A stretch of 64,000 nt of DNA from Amycolatopsis albispora (GCF_003312875.1 NZ_CP015163.1:4278001-4342000); one strand, 5' to 3'. Shown: positions 31,865 through 41,948, counted from the stretch's first letter. The notes: generated by a model from the letters alone, not told the origin. Numbers and translations are program-made.

Positions 31865-33352
31865 TTACAGCCCGACACCGTCGAGTGCACGCCGCAACCG
31901 TCCGAGGGAGACCTCCCGGCCGAGCAGTTCCATCGATTCGTAAAGCGGCGGTGAAACGGTGCGCCCGGTGATACCCACGCGTACCGGGGCAAAAGCCTTG
32001 CGGGGCTTGAGACCGAGCTTCTCCACGAGTGCGTTCTTCAGCGCTTCCTCGATACCGGGAGTATCCCAGGAGGACAGTTCCTCGAGCGCCTCGATAGCGG
32101 CGCGGAGTACCGGCTCGGCGTCCGGGCCGAGAACCTTCGCCGCCGCGGCCTCTTCCGGCGCGAATTCCTCTTCGGACACAAAGAGGAAACGAACCATGTC
32201 CACTGTGTCCGACAGCACGATCACCCGCTCCTGCACCAGCGGGGCGATCGCGCGCAGCCTGCTCAGCTCGCTTTCGGACGGTTCCGCCGGAAGTACGTTC
32301 GCGAGTTGCAGATAGGGCACCACGCGCGCGGTGAAATCGTCCACGTCCAGCGCGCGGACGTGCGTGCCGTTGATCGCTTCGGCTTTCTTCAAGTCGAAAC
32401 GGGCGGGGTTCGCGCTCACCTTGCCGATATCGAAGGCTTCGACCAGTTCACCGGCGGTGAAGATGTCGCGGTCGTCGGCGATGGACCAGCCGAGCAGGGC
32501 CAGGTAGTTGACCAGCCCCTCCTTGATGAATCCGCGGTCACGCAGGTTGAACAGATTCGAAGAAGGATCACGCTTGGACAGTTTTTTGTTGCCCTCCCCC
32601 ATCACATACGGGAGGTGCCCGAATTCGGGCGTGCGCTCGGCGACGCCGATGCGCTGAAGCGCCGCGTACAGCGCGATCTGCCGCGGCGTGGACGGCAGCA
32701 GGTCCTCCCCGCGCAGCACGTGGGTGATCTTCATCAGCGCGTCGTCGACCGGGTTCGTCAGCGTGTACAGCGGCTCACCGTTGTTCCGCACCAGCACCGG
32801 GTCCGGAATGGTGGCGGCCGGGAAGCTGATCTCGCCGCGCACCAGGTCGGTCCAGCCGAGGTCCTGGTCGGGCATGCGCAGCCGGAGCACCGGCTTGCGG
32901 CCCTCGGCGCGGAACGCGGCGCGCTGCTCGTCGGTCAGGTCGCGGTCGAAGTTGTCGTAACCGAGCTTCGGGTCCTGGCCTGCCGCCTTGCGCCGCGCCT
33001 CGACCTCCTCGTTGGTCGAGAACGCCTCGTACAGCTCCCCCGCCTCGAGCAGCTTGGCCGCCACGTCCGCGTAGATCTCCCGCCGCAGGCTCTGCCGGTA
33101 CGGCCCGTACTCGCCGCCGACCTCGGGACCCTCGTCCCAGTCCAAGCCCACCCAGCGCAGCGCCTCGAGCAGCGATTCGTAGGACTCCTCGGAGTCGCGA
33201 GCGGCGTCGGTGTCCTCGATCCGGAACACCAGGGTGCCGCCGTGGTGGCGGGCGAAGGCCCAGTTGAACAGCGCGGTCCGGATCATCCCGACATGCGGGG
33301 CACCGGTCGGCGACGGGCAGAAGCGGGCGCGCACAGGCGTGGTCTCAGTCAT
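31865..33352 (-). CDS. gltX: glutamyl-tRNA synthetase
   Basis: 495 residues. Class I motifs: HIGH-type [20 protein letters not shown] near residue 20 and KMSKS-type [11 protein letters not shown] around residue 256, with [20 protein letters not shown] between them. It attaches Glu to tRNA-Glu and, in GatCAB organisms, also to tRNA-Gln. It sits near tRNA-Gln and tRNA-Glu and shares the window with gatCAB, so the whole indirect Gln-tRNA pathway is encoded here. Confidence 0.97.
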   Translation of the reverse strand: MTETTPVRARFCPSPTGAPHVGMIRTALFNWAFARHHGGTLVFRIEDTDAARDSEESYESLLEALRWVGLDWDEGPEVGGEYGPYRQSLRREIYADVAAKLLEAGELYEAFSTNEEVEARRKAAGQDPKLGYDNFDRDLTDEQRAAFRAEGRKPVLRLRMPDQDLGWTDLVRGEISFPAATIPDPVLVRNNGEPLYTLTNPVDDALMKITHVLRGEDLLPSTPRQIALYAALQRIGVAERTPEFGHLPYVMGEGNKKLSKRDPSSNLFNLRDRGFIKEGLVNYLALLGWSIADDRDIFTAGELVEAFDIGKVSANPARFDLKKAEAINGTHVRALDVDDFTARVVPYLQLANVLPAEPSESELSRLRAIAPLVQERVIVLSDTVDMVRFLFVSEEEFAPEEAAAAKVLGPDAEPVLRAAIEALEELSSWDTPGIEEALKNALVEKLGLKPRKAFAPVRVGITGRTVSPPLYESMELLGREVSLGRLRRALDGVGL

Positions 33353-33451
33353 AGCCCGACCAGCGTATCCAGTGCCGGAACGCTTGACACACGGGTGGTC
33401 CCGGGTGCACGCTCGATTTATTCAACAAGTGATGAAAAAGGGGTGGTTCCC

Positions 33452-34705
33452 ATGACCGAGCGCACCGGGTGCGTGGTCATCGGCGGTGGACCGGCCGGCA
33501 TGGTGCTCGGTCTGCTGCTGGCCAGGGCCGGGGTCGAAGTGACGGTGCTCGAGAAGCACGCCGACTTCCTGCGTGACTTCCGCGGGGACACGGTGCACCC
33601 GTCGACCCTGCAGCTGCTCGACGAACTGGGGCTCGGCGAGCGCTTCCACGCCGTGCCGCACAGCGAGATCCAGCAGGTCGGCTTCCCGCTGCCCGACGGG
33701 CGGATGCTGACCTTCGCCGACCTCTCGCGCCTCAAGGTCAAGTACCCGTACATCGCGATGGTGCCGCAGTGGGACTTCCTCGACGTGCTCGCCGAAGCGG
33801 GCCGTGACGAACCGTCGTTCACGCTGCGGATGAGCACCGAGGTCACCGGGCTGGTCGCCGAGGGCGACCGCATCGCGGGCGTCCGCTACCGCACCGCCGA
33901 CGGCACCGAGGGCGAGCTGCACGCGGACCTGACCGTGGCCGCGGACGGCCGCTGGTCGCTCGCGCGGCGGCAGGCCGGGCTGCGGCCGCGGGAGTTCGAC
34001 GTGCCGTTCGACGCCTGGTGGTTCCGGCTGCCGAGGCACGATGGCGAACGCGGCGACACGATCAGCCCGCAGATGCGGAACCGGAAGTTCGCCGTGGCGC
34101 TGCCGCGCGAGGGCTACTTCCAGATTGCCTACCTCGCGCCGAAGGGGTCGGACGAGGACCTGCGCAACGCCGGTATCGAGCAGTTCCGGGCCAGCGTGGC
34201 CGAGGCCTACCCGAACTACGCGGACCGGCTGGACTCGCTGGAAACCATGGACGACGTGAAGTTCCTCGACGTGCGGCTGAACCGCCTGCACCGCTGGCAC
34301 ACCGAAGGCCTGCTGTGCATCGGGGACGCCGCGCACGCGATGTCACCGATCGGCGGTGTCGGCATCAACCTGGCCGTGCAGGACGCGGTGGCCACCGCGC
34401 ACCTGCTCGCCGCGCCGCTGCGCCGCGGCCGGCCGCGGCAGCGCGACCTGGCGAAGGTGCGGGCCAGGCGCTGGCTGCCGACGGTGGCCGTGCAACTGCT
34501 CCAGCGGCTGCTGCACCGCGCGGTGATGCGGCCGGTGATGGCGGGCAAGCGGAACGGGCCGCCGAAGCCGGTGATCGCGGTGCTCGGCCGGTTCCCGAAG
34601 CTGGCGGTGGTACCGGCCTACCTGATCGGGGTGGGCCTGCGACCCGAGCACGCGCCCGGGTTCGCCAGGCGGGACCCGGTCAGCCCTGCACCACGGGGTT
34701 CGTGA
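33452..34705 (+). CDS. FAD-dependent oxidoreductase / hydroxylase
   Basis: 417 residues from ATG 33452 (AAAAAGGGG upstream). N-terminal GxGxxG motif VVIGGGPAGMVLGLLLARAG, DG motif LTVAADGRWSLARRQAG, and GD motif GLLCIGDAAHAMSPIGGVGINLAVQDAV with the canonical GDAAH. This is a group A flavoprotein monooxygenase, probably acting on an aromatic or quinone substrate. It is divergent from gltX and converges on the FAH-family gene with a 26-bp overlap. No dedicated regulator is adjacent. Confidence 0.92.
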   Translation: MTERTGCVVIGGGPAGMVLGLLLARAGVEVTVLEKHADFLRDFRGDTVHPSTLQLLDELGLGERFHAVPHSEIQQVGFPLPDGRMLTFADLSRLKVKYPYIAMVPQWDFLDVLAEAGRDEPSFTLRMSTEVTGLVAEGDRIAGVRYRTADGTEGELHADLTVAADGRWSLARRQAGLRPREFDVPFDAWWFRLPRHDGERGDTISPQMRNRKFAVALPREGYFQIAYLAPKGSDEDLRNAGIEQFRASVAEAYPNYADRLDSLETMDDVKFLDVRLNRLHRWHTEGLLCIGDAAHAMSPIGGVGINLAVQDAVATAHLLAAPLRRGRPRQRDLAKVRARRWLPTVAVQLLQRLLHRAVMRPVMAGKRNGPPKPVIAVLGRFPKLAVVPAYLIGVGLRPEHAPGFARRDPVSPAPRGS

Positions 34706-35462
34706 GCGTGCCGATGCCCTCGACGGTGATCGACACCTGCTGCCCGTCGGTGATCGGGCCGACGCCCTCCGGGGTGCCGGTCAGGATCACGTCGCCGGGC
34801 AGCAGCGTCATCACCGACGAGACGAACTCGACCAGCTCCGGGATCTTGTGGATCAGGTCGGCGGTGGTGCCGTCCTGCTTCAGCTGACCGTCCACCTCGG
34901 ACTTCAGCGACAGGTTGCCCGGGTCCGGCAGCTTGGTCTCGATCCACGGGCCGAGCGGGCAGAAGGTGTCGTAGCCCTTGGCGCGGCCCCACTGCCCGTC
35001 GGCCTTCTGCAGGTCACGCGCGCTGACGTCGTTGGCGACGGTGTAGCCGAGCACCACGCTCGCCGCGCGGGCCGCGGGCACGTTCTTCACCGGCTGGCCG
35101 ATCACCACGGCCAGCTCGCCCTCGAAGTCCACGCGACCGGCCGCCGGGGGCAGCTTGATCGCCGCGTTCGGGCCGATCACGCTGGTGGACGGCTTGAGGA
35201 AGAGCATCGGCGACTGGGGTACCTCGTTGCCGAACTCCGCGGCGTGCTTGGCGTAGTTGCGGCCGACGGCGATCACCTTCGACGGCAGGATCGGCGCGAG
35301 CAGCCGGACGTCGGCCAGCGGCCAGCGCTTGCCGGTGAAGTTCGGGTCGCCGAACGGGTGCTCGGCGATCTCCAGTACCTGGGCGTCGTCACCGTCGCCT
35401 TCGATCGCAGCGAAGGCGACACCACCGGGATGAGCGATTCGAGCTAGGCGCACGTGCTCCAC
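34680..35462 (-). CDS. fumarylacetoacetate hydrolase-family protein
   Basis: 260 residues from GTG 35462 (an inner GTG at 35453 is possible). FAH-domain core: KVIAVGRNYAKHAAEFGNEV, FLKPSTSVIGPNAAI, VDFEGELAVVIGQP with the metal-binding Glu pair, GYTVANDVSARDLQ with the Asp, and PGDVILTGTPEGVGP. Typical activities are hydrolysis of 2-hydroxyhepta-2,4-dienedioate-type or acylpyruvate C-C bonds. It starts 1 nt after the cimA stop, so it is cotranscribed with an Ile-pathway gene, an unexplained but tight linkage. Confidence 0.92.
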   Translation of the reverse strand: MEHVRLARIAHPGGVAFAAIEGDGDDAQVLEIAEHPFGDPNFTGKRWPLADVRLLAPILPSKVIAVGRNYAKHAAEFGNEVPQSPMLFLKPSTSVIGPNAAIKLPPAAGRVDFEGELAVVIGQPVKNVPAARAASVVLGYTVANDVSARDLQKADGQWGRAKGYDTFCPLGPWIETKLPDPGNLSLKSEVDGQLKQDGTTADLIHKIPELVEFVSSVMTLLPGDVILTGTPEGVGPITDGQQVSITVEGIGTLTNPVVQG

Positions 35463-35463
35463 C

Positions 35464-37071
35464 TTACGTGGTCAGGCGCAGGCTCTTGTGGACGAGGGCG
35501 TCGCACAGCGCCAGCCAGCTGGCTTCGACGATGTTGCCGTGCACCCCGACCGTGGTCCACTCCCGGCTGCCGTCGGTGGTCTCCACCAGCACGCGGGTGA
35601 CCGCGTCGGTGCCGGGGTGGCCGGGCAGGATGCGCACCTTGTAGTCGGCCAGCTCCACACTGTCCAACCAGGACAGATGCGGGGTGAGCGCCTCGCGCAG
35701 CGCGGCGTCCAGCGCGTGCACCGGGCCGTTGCCCTCGGCGGTGGCGATCACCCGCTGCCCGCCGACGTGCACCTTGACCGTGGCCTCGGACACGATCTCG
35801 CCGTCCGCGCGGTGGTCGAGCACCACGCGGTAGGACTCCAGCACGAACGGCGGTTCGTCGAAGGCTTCCCCGGCTTCCCGGCGCAGCAGCAGTTCCAGCG
35901 AGGCGTCGGCGGCTTCGAAGGACCAGCCCTCGGCCTCCAGCCGCTTCACCTTGCGCACCGCGCTGGTCAGCGCTTCGGGCCGGCCGGCAAGGTCGACCCC
36001 CAGCTCACGTCCCTTGAGCTCGAGGCTGGCCCTGCCGGCCATCTCGGTGACCAGTACCCGCATGTCGTTGCCGACAGAAGGTGGATCGATGTGGTTGTAC
36101 AGCAACGGATCCACCTTGATCGCGCTCGCGTGCAGCCCCGCCTTGTGGGCGAAGGCCGAAGCTCCCACGTACGCCTGGTGGGCGTAGGGGGCGATGTTCG
36201 CGATTTCGGCAAGGGCATGGGAGACGCGGGTGAGCTCGGCGGCGTTCCCGGTGGGGAGCACCTCCATGCCGAGCTTGGTCACCAGGTTTCCCGTCACGGC
36301 GAACAGATCGGCGTTGCCCGCCCGTTCCCCGTAACCGTTGGCGGTGCACTGCACGTGCGTCGCGCCGGCCTGCACCGCGGCGATGCTGTTCGCCACCGCG
36401 CAGGAAGTGTCGTCCTGGCAATGGATGCCGAGCCGGAAACCGGTGCGGTCCTTGACCTCCCGCACCGTTTCGGCCAGGCCGAGCGGCAGTTGCCCGCCGT
36501 TGGTGTCGCACAGCACCACCACGTCGGCACCGGCACCCGCCGCCGCGTCGGCCACCCGGAGCGCGGTGTCCGGGCTGACCGCGTAACCGTCGAAGAAGTG
36601 TTCCAGGTCGACAAAAACGCGGCGGCCCTCGCGGACCAGGAACTCGACGGTGTCGCGCACCATCTCGCACGCTTCGGCGACCTCGACCTTGAGCGCGCGC
36701 TCGATGTGCCGCAGGTCCGACTTGGCGACCAGCGTGACCGCCGGGGCCTGCGAATCGAGCAGCGCGCGCACCTGCGCGTCCTTTTCCGCGCTGGTACCGG
36801 CTTTCCGGGTGGCCCCGAAGGCGACCAGCACCGCGTGCTTGAGGCTCAGCTCCCCCGCCGCCTTCGCGAAGAACTCGGTGTCCTTCGGCAGCGCGCCCGG
36901 CCAGCCGCCCTCGATGAACCCGACGCCCAACTCGTCCAGCAGGCGCGCGACGGCCAGCTTGTCGGTCACCGAATAGGAAATGCCCTCCCGCTGGGCACCG
37001 TCCCGCAGCGTGGTGTCGTAGAGGTGGAACTCGTCGCCCAGCGCGGTTCCTGCCGGTTCGGTGCGGGTCAC
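35464..37071 (-). CDS. cimA: (R)-citramalate synthase
   Basis: 535 residues from GTG 37071. HMGL-like TIM barrel with YDTTLRDGAQREGI, GIHCQDDTSCAVANSIAAV and TANGYGERAGNADLF, then the C-terminal LeuA-type regulatory dimer domain (from about residue 410). It condenses pyruvate and acetyl-CoA to citramalate, giving 2-oxobutyrate for isoleucine without threonine; length and C-terminus fit CimA better than LeuA. A leader ORF with an Ile-Ile pair and a terminator precedes it, pointing to attenuation. Same strand as leuB, which makes the next enzyme of this route, and coupled to the FAH gene. Confidence 0.95.
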   Translation of the reverse strand: MTRTEPAGTALGDEFHLYDTTLRDGAQREGISYSVTDKLAVARLLDELGVGFIEGGWPGALPKDTEFFAKAAGELSLKHAVLVAFGATRKAGTSAEKDAQVRALLDSQAPAVTLVAKSDLRHIERALKVEVAEACEMVRDTVEFLVREGRRVFVDLEHFFDGYAVSPDTALRVADAAAGAGADVVVLCDTNGGQLPLGLAETVREVKDRTGFRLGIHCQDDTSCAVANSIAAVQAGATHVQCTANGYGERAGNADLFAVTGNLVTKLGMEVLPTGNAAELTRVSHALAEIANIAPYAHQAYVGASAFAHKAGLHASAIKVDPLLYNHIDPPSVGNDMRVLVTEMAGRASLELKGRELGVDLAGRPEALTSAVRKVKRLEAEGWSFEAADASLELLLRREAGEAFDEPPFVLESYRVVLDHRADGEIVSEATVKVHVGGQRVIATAEGNGPVHALDAALREALTPHLSWLDSVELADYKVRILPGHPGTDAVTRVLVETTDGSREWTTVGVHGNIVEASWLALCDALVHKSLRLTT

Positions 37072-37113
37072 GGGGTGCTCCTCGATTTGTCGCGAAAAAG
37101 GCCTCAGAACAGC

Positions 37114-37143
37114 AAAAAACCTCCCGCAGGATGATGCGAGAGG
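37114..37143 (-). terminator. cimA leader terminator (attenuator)
   Basis: Minus strand: CCTCTCGCA, loop TCATCC, TGCGGGAGG, then TTTTTT; a rho-independent terminator lying between the leader ORF and the cimA start, 43 nt upstream of the latter. Confidence 0.8.
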
Positions 37144-37146
37144 TCG

Positions 37147-37182
37147 CGCGCCGGGTGTTCGTGAGAACAGCTACCCGGCGCG
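37147..37182 (-). promoter_or_regulatory. cimA leader pause/antiterminator hairpin
   Basis: Perfect 10-bp arms CGCGCCGGGT and ACCCGGCGCG (37147-37156 and 37173-37182), the promoter-proximal arm overlapping the last codons of the leader peptide, so ribosome position can decide whether it forms. Confidence 0.65.
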
Positions 37183-37221
37183 CCTGCCGATAATGCTGGC
37201 GGCGAAGAACGTGACAGTCAC
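37171..37221 (-). CDS. cimA leader peptide
   Basis: 16 codons from GTG 37221 to TAG: MTVTFFAASIIGRRAG. Two adjacent isoleucine codons (ATT ATC) lie just before the arm of the hairpin at 37147-37182, the arrangement expected for a ribosome that stalls when Ile-tRNA is short. Upstream TTGGAA and CACTAT (18-nt spacer) form a weak promoter only a few bases from the GTG, so the leader may be nearly leaderless. Confidence 0.68.
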   Translation of the reverse strand: MTVTFFAASIIGRRAG

Positions 37222-37302
37222 GAGGGCGATAGTGCCACAAGCCCGCCCGGGGTTCCAAGTCCTGGTCGAAATCTCCCAGATGGTGGAACCCCGGGTGGAG
37301 GC

Positions 37303-38340
37303 TCAGGCGGTGCGGGTGTTCGAGGAGACCAGTGCCGCCAGGCGGTCGCCGATGGCGTGCGTGGAACCGGGGTTGGCCTGGTCGCGGGTGGCCAGGTCGA
37401 AGGCCACCGAGGCCTCGATCCGGCGCGCCGCCTCCTTCTGGCCGAGGTGGTCCAGCAGCAGCGCCACCGAGAGGACCGCGGCGGTCGGGTCGGCCAGCGC
37501 CTGCCCGGCGATGTCCGGCGCGCTGCCGTGCACCGGCTCGAACATGCTCGGGTTCCGGCGGGTGATGTCCAGGTTCCCGCTGGCGGCCAGGCCGATGCCA
37601 CCGGTCACCGCGGCGGCCAGGTCGGTGATGATGTCGCCGAACAGGTTGTCGGTGACGATCACGTCGAACCGGCCGGGGTCGGTGACCAGGTGGATGGTCG
37701 CGGCGTCCACGTGCGAGTAGGCCACGGTGACGTCCGGGTGCTCCAGCGAGACCTCTTCGACCACGCGCGACCACAGCGAACCGGCGTGCTCGAGCACGTT
37801 GGTCTTGTGCAGCAGGGTCAGGTGCTTGCGCGGGCGCTGCTCGGCCCGGTCGAAGGCGTCGGAGACGACCCGCCGGATGCCGAACGCGGTGTTCACGCTC
37901 ACCTCGGTGGCGATCTCGTGCTCGGTGTCCTTGCGCAGCAGCCCGCCGTTGCCCGCGTACGGGCCCTCGGTGCCTTCGCGCACCACGACCATGTCGATCT
38001 CGGCGGTGTCGGCCAGCGGGCCGCGCACCCCCGGGTAGAGCCGTGCCGGGCGCAGGTTCACGTGGTGGTCGAGTTCGAACCGCAGGCGCAGCAGCAGGCC
38101 GCGCTCGAGAATGCCGCTGGGCACCGTCGGGTCGCCGACCGCGCCGAGCAGGATCGCGTCGTGCTGGCGCAGCTCGCCGAGCACCGACTCGGGGAGCAGT
38201 TCCCCGGTGGAGTGCCATCGCGCGGCGCCGAGGTCGTAGTTGGTGGTCTCCGCGTTGGGCGCTACCTCACCAAGCACCTTCAGCGCCTCGGTGACCACCT
38301 CGGGCCCGATCCCGTCACCTGGGATCACAGCGAGCCGCAT
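37303..38340 (-). CDS. leuB: 3-isopropylmalate dehydrogenase
   Basis: 345 residues from ATG 38340, GGAGG upstream. Starts [20 protein letters not shown]; substrate-binding arginines in [34 protein letters not shown], and [20 protein letters not shown] plus [13 protein letters not shown]. It oxidises and decarboxylates 3-isopropylmalate in leucine synthesis and also acts on 3-methylmalate in the citramalate route started by CimA next door. Cytoplasmic, NAD-dependent. Confidence 0.96.
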   Translation of the reverse strand: MRLAVIPGDGIGPEVVTEALKVLGEVAPNAETTNYDLGAARWHSTGELLPESVLGELRQHDAILLGAVGDPTVPSGILERGLLLRLRFELDHHVNLRPARLYPGVRGPLADTAEIDMVVVREGTEGPYAGNGGLLRKDTEHEIATEVSVNTAFGIRRVVSDAFDRAEQRPRKHLTLLHKTNVLEHAGSLWSRVVEEVSLEHPDVTVAYSHVDAATIHLVTDPGRFDVIVTDNLFGDIITDLAAAVTGGIGLAASGNLDITRRNPSMFEPVHGSAPDIAGQALADPTAAVLSVALLLDHLGQKEAARRIEASVAFDLATRDQANPGSTHAIGDRLAALVSSNTRTA

Positions 38341-38560
38341 CCACACACCTCCGTCGATCTGGGTCCGGCGTCCCGGATGGCCCATCCGCACAAAACTCCA
38401 GCGACGGCAGGTTACCGGCTGCCGACATTCGGCCGAAGCCGCACCACCCTTATGTCTGATCTTCCCGCGTCGTGAGACACCCGGAAGTGTCACCCGCTAC
38501 TCCGTTAGGAAGAAGTCTCACTTTTTCACACGGTCGGCTTACGACCACCCGGAAAACGCG

Positions 38561-38596
38561 GACGGCGCCCGGGAACCGAAGCTCCCGGGCGCCGTC
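38561..38596 (-). terminator. terminator of the S8 protease gene
   Basis: Perfect 14-bp arms GACGGCGCCCGGGA and TCCCGGGCGCCGTC (38561-38574, 38583-38596) with an 8-nt loop, 17 nt after the protease stop. No U-run, as is common in high-GC actinobacteria. Confidence 0.85.
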
Positions 38597-38612
38597 AGCG
38601 ATGGTCGATGCC

Positions 38613-41600
38613 TCAGCTGTCCGCAGCCGGCGGGGCCACGTTCAGCTGAACCACGTTCGCCCGATTGCCGGACGCGTTGTGGTGGTTGAGCGCGAGCAGG
38701 CCGAGCACGGTGTCCTGACCAGCCGACGCCGCATTGCGGTTGACCACCAGCGCGGTACCCGGCCGCGCCAGGTAGGACAGCGCGGCGTCCCCGCCGCCCT
38801 GCACCCAGTACCCCGGCGAGACCGCGTCGAACGACAGCGGGGTGTCGACGCTGTCGATCACGCCGCTGCCCGGCGCGGTGTAGTACCCGGCGACGCCGAC
38901 GGTGTAGCTGATCCGGTGCGAATCCGCGTTCGGGTCGATGCCGAGCGCGGCCAGGCGCACCGGCAGCACCGCCACGTCGGTGTCGAAGACGTTGGTGTCC
39001 ACGTCACCGAGGTGCCCGTTGAGCGGCTGGAGATCGACCGAGGGGAAGCCCGGCTTGTTCAGGTCCACCGTGTTGACCAGGAGCACGTCGCTCGAGGTCG
39101 CCTTGGTCACGTAGGACTCGAAGTCCGGCCTGCCGTCCCCGGTGGTGTCGATGTCCACGAACGGGATGGTGTTGCTGCCGAGGTTCGCCCAGTTGCTCCA
39201 GGTGGCGATGCCGAAGGCGAGCAGCGACTCCTCCGGGGCGCCCTGCTGCTTGGCCAGCGGCGCGGTGGAGGCCGCGCCGACGTACTTCAGGTCGCCGCCC
39301 TTCGCGGTGTCGTTGATCGTGCACTGCGTCGGCTGGTCGTCGCACTCGGGCAGCTGCGGGGACTGCGCCTGCAGCTCGAACATGCTCACCAGCGAGCGGT
39401 ACGCCTGCGCGCCCGCGCCCTGGCTGACCCCGCGGCCGCCGAGGTTGACCACCGCCTGCTGCTGACCGGCGGGGAAGGTGACCTTGGCCGGGGTGGTGAT
39501 GCCGGCGACCGGCTTCGGCGCCGCGTAGACCGGCACGCGCAGGCCCACGGTGGCGCCGTTGCGCGGGGTGAAGGCCACCCGGCCGGAGGCGTCGGCGAGG
39601 AACTGGCGCGCCAGGCCCGCCTGCGTGGTCTGCATGGTCGGGTCGATGACCTTGCGCAACGCCTTCGGGTCGTCGATCTTCAGCGTCACGGTGACCGTGG
39701 CGATCCCGCGCGGGCTGAGCTTCACGCTGTTCTTGTTCAGCTCGTACCGCACGCCGGGCAGCTGGGTGACGCCCTGGTAGGCCACGCCGTACTCGACCGG
39801 CTTGACGCCCTTGTTGACCACCTTGATGGTCTTGGTCAGGCTGACCGGGCCCGCCGCTTCGACGGTGCCGAACGAGGCGCTGACCACGCCGGGGTTGTCC
39901 TGCACGTAGGCGAGAACCTGGTTGTCCAGCGCGGACTTCGCGTTCACGCGGCCGGAGCCGACGCGCTGCGGCCCGAAGGTCTTGCCGCCTTCGACGACGT
40001 CGGTGCCCGCGGTGTTGACCACCGCGGCCTTGACCTCCTCGACCGACCAGTCCGGGTGGGCCTGGCGGATCAGCGCGGTGATGCCCGCGGTGTGCGGGGC
40101 GGCCATCGAGGTGCCCGAGAGCACGGTGCGGCCGTTGCCGCTGCCGCTGTACGCCGACGAGATGCTGTCACCGGGCGCGGCCACGTCCGGCTTCACCGAC
40201 GGCCCGCGCACGCCACGCGAGGTGAACGAGCTGGGGGTGTCCACAATGGACTGGTCGAAGGTCTGCAGCGCCGACCGGCCGAGGCCGGACATGCGCACCT
40301 GCAGCGTGCCCGCGTCCAGCGCCGGGCGCACCGAGGCGGTGGCCGAGCCGGTCAGCTGGAACATCGGCACCGCCGCGTTGCCCGCGATGCCGGCCGCGAA
40401 GTTCTCCAAAGTGGACGAAAGCAGCACGCCGGCCGCACCGGCGGCCTGCGCGTTGTTCGCCCTGGCACCGGAACCACACGGGCGGGTGGCGTCGTTGTCG
40501 TCCCACTCCAGCCAGGCGATCTTGCCCTGCACGGCGGCCTTGTCGGCGGCCGAGAAGGGCGCGCAGCCCGCCGCGTTCGCCGCGGAGACCTTGACCACCG
40601 GGGCGGTCACGTCGAGCGCGTCGTAGTCGGCGTAGTTCTGGCTGAACTGGCCGCCCTTCTGGCCGGTCGAACCGGCCGGCGCCACCACGTCCACGGCGTC
40701 GCGCAGGACCGAGGCGTCCCGCGTGCTCGCCACGGTCAGCGCCTCGGGCGTGTTGCCCGGCGAACCGCCGACGTCGTAGAGGTCACCGCCGTTGCCGCCG
40801 GAGAACACCGGCAGCACGTTGTTCGCGGCCAGCTTGCGCACGAACAGCGAGTCGGGGTCGTCCGGCGAGCCGAAGTCACTGCCCAGCGAGAGGTTCACCA
40901 GGTCGAGCTTGTCGGTCGGGTCGCCGTCGCGGTCCGGGTCGAGCGCCCAGTCCAGCGCCTCGGTGGTGACGTTGGTGGAGCCGTCGCAGCCGAAGACCTT
41001 GATCGCGTAGAGCAGGGCCTTGGGCGCGGTGCCCGGGCCGATGCGCATCTGCGCGACCGACTCCGGGGTCAGCTTCGAGTAGTCACCGGTGAAGGTGGTG
41101 CCGTCGGCGTTGACGCCGAACCCGCCCGCGGTGCCCGCCACGTGGGTGCCGTGGTGGCCGCAGGAGATCGGGTTGGGGTCGGGCTTGGGCACGGTGACGT
41201 CGCCCTCGCCGCCCGAGTCGTACTCGTCGCCGACGAGGTCGACGCCGCCGACCACCTTGGCGGTCGGGAAGAACGACGGCGAGACCTGAGTCGGGTCGAT
41301 CGCGTCGTAGGCCTCCTTGGTGCCGGGGCCGCCGAAGTCCGCGTGGGTGTAGTCGATGCCGTCGTCGATGATGCCGACGCGGATGCCGTCGCCGTAGCGG
41401 CCGGTCTGCTGCCACACGTTGAGCGCCTGGGTGAGCTGCACGGCGCTGGTGTTGGTGCGCTTCTTCGGCACCACCGTGCGGACCGACACCACGTCGTCGC
41501 GGTGCGCCAGCTCGCGGATCTTCGCCGCGTCGGCCGTCACCACCGCGCCGGGAACCGCGGTCGAGGTCTCGGCGAGCAACTCGGTGCCCGCGTCGGCGCT

Positions 41601-41948
41601 GGTCAGCTGGCCGACCACGGAGTCGACCGCGGCTTCGGTCTCGGCCTGGGCCGCCTTGGCCGCCTGCTTGGCCTTCTCCTTGCCCGCCCCCTTGCTCTGC
41701 TCGGCGTTGAAGGCGTCGACCGCGGGGCGCTTGGCCAGCTCCACGAACGCGGTGACCTTGCCCTGCGCGGCGCCGAGGCGCGGCTCGACCTTGCCGGCGA
41801 AACCGGCGGCGCCGGATTGCGGCAGCGCGTCGGCGAGCGGGACGTCCTGAGCCTCCTGTGCCGATGCGGCCGGGGCCCCGATGAATCCGGCCGTCAGCAC
41901 CACCACCGACAACCGCGCGGCCCATCTGGGAACGCGAGTTCTTTTCAT
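38613..41948 (-). CDS. large secreted subtilisin-family (S8) serine protease
   Basis: 1,111 residues with Sec signal KRTRVPRWAARLSVVVLTAG...ASAQ. An I9-type propeptide region (about 40-150) precedes the catalytic domain: Asp near 195 (GIIDDGIDYTHADFGG), His near 266 (CGHHGTHVAGTAGG) and Ser near 614 (LSGTSMAAPHTAGITAL), with a PA-domain insert between His and Ser (CAPFSAADKAAVQGKIAWLE). Fn3-like and jelly-roll regions fill the C-terminal 400 residues. Exported, probably autoprocessed. It interrupts the serA-leuB pair usual in actinobacteria. Confidence 0.94.
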   Translation of the reverse strand: MKRTRVPRWAARLSVVVLTAGFIGAPAASAQEAQDVPLADALPQSGAAGFAGKVEPRLGAAQGKVTAFVELAKRPAVDAFNAEQSKGAGKEKAKQAAKAAQAETEAAVDSVVGQLTSADAGTELLAETSTAVPGAVVTADAAKIRELAHRDDVVSVRTVVPKKRTNTSAVQLTQALNVWQQTGRYGDGIRVGIIDDGIDYTHADFGGPGTKEAYDAIDPTQVSPSFFPTAKVVGGVDLVGDEYDSGGEGDVTVPKPDPNPISCGHHGTHVAGTAGGFGVNADGTTFTGDYSKLTPESVAQMRIGPGTAPKALLYAIKVFGCDGSTNVTTEALDWALDPDRDGDPTDKLDLVNLSLGSDFGSPDDPDSLFVRKLAANNVLPVFSGGNGGDLYDVGGSPGNTPEALTVASTRDASVLRDAVDVVAPAGSTGQKGGQFSQNYADYDALDVTAPVVKVSAANAAGCAPFSAADKAAVQGKIAWLEWDDNDATRPCGSGARANNAQAAGAAGVLLSSTLENFAAGIAGNAAVPMFQLTGSATASVRPALDAGTLQVRMSGLGRSALQTFDQSIVDTPSSFTSRGVRGPSVKPDVAAPGDSISSAYSGSGNGRTVLSGTSMAAPHTAGITALIRQAHPDWSVEEVKAAVVNTAGTDVVEGGKTFGPQRVGSGRVNAKSALDNQVLAYVQDNPGVVSASFGTVEAAGPVSLTKTIKVVNKGVKPVEYGVAYQGVTQLPGVRYELNKNSVKLSPRGIATVTVTLKIDDPKALRKVIDPTMQTTQAGLARQFLADASGRVAFTPRNGATVGLRVPVYAAPKPVAGITTPAKVTFPAGQQQAVVNLGGRGVSQGAGAQAYRSLVSMFELQAQSPQLPECDDQPTQCTINDTAKGGDLKYVGAASTAPLAKQQGAPEESLLAFGIATWSNWANLGSNTIPFVDIDTTGDGRPDFESYVTKATSSDVLLVNTVDLNKPGFPSVDLQPLNGHLGDVDTNVFDTDVAVLPVRLAALGIDPNADSHRISYTVGVAGYYTAPGSGVIDSVDTPLSFDAVSPGYWVQGGGDAALSYLARPGTALVVNRNAASAGQDTVLGLLALNHHNASGNRANVVQLNVAPPAADS

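Noticed and set aside
36005..38218. Long frame spanning cimA, its leader and leuB on the same strand
   Set aside because: Out of frame with both enzymes and Arg/Ala-rich low complexity; the two genes are separated by a leader and terminator.
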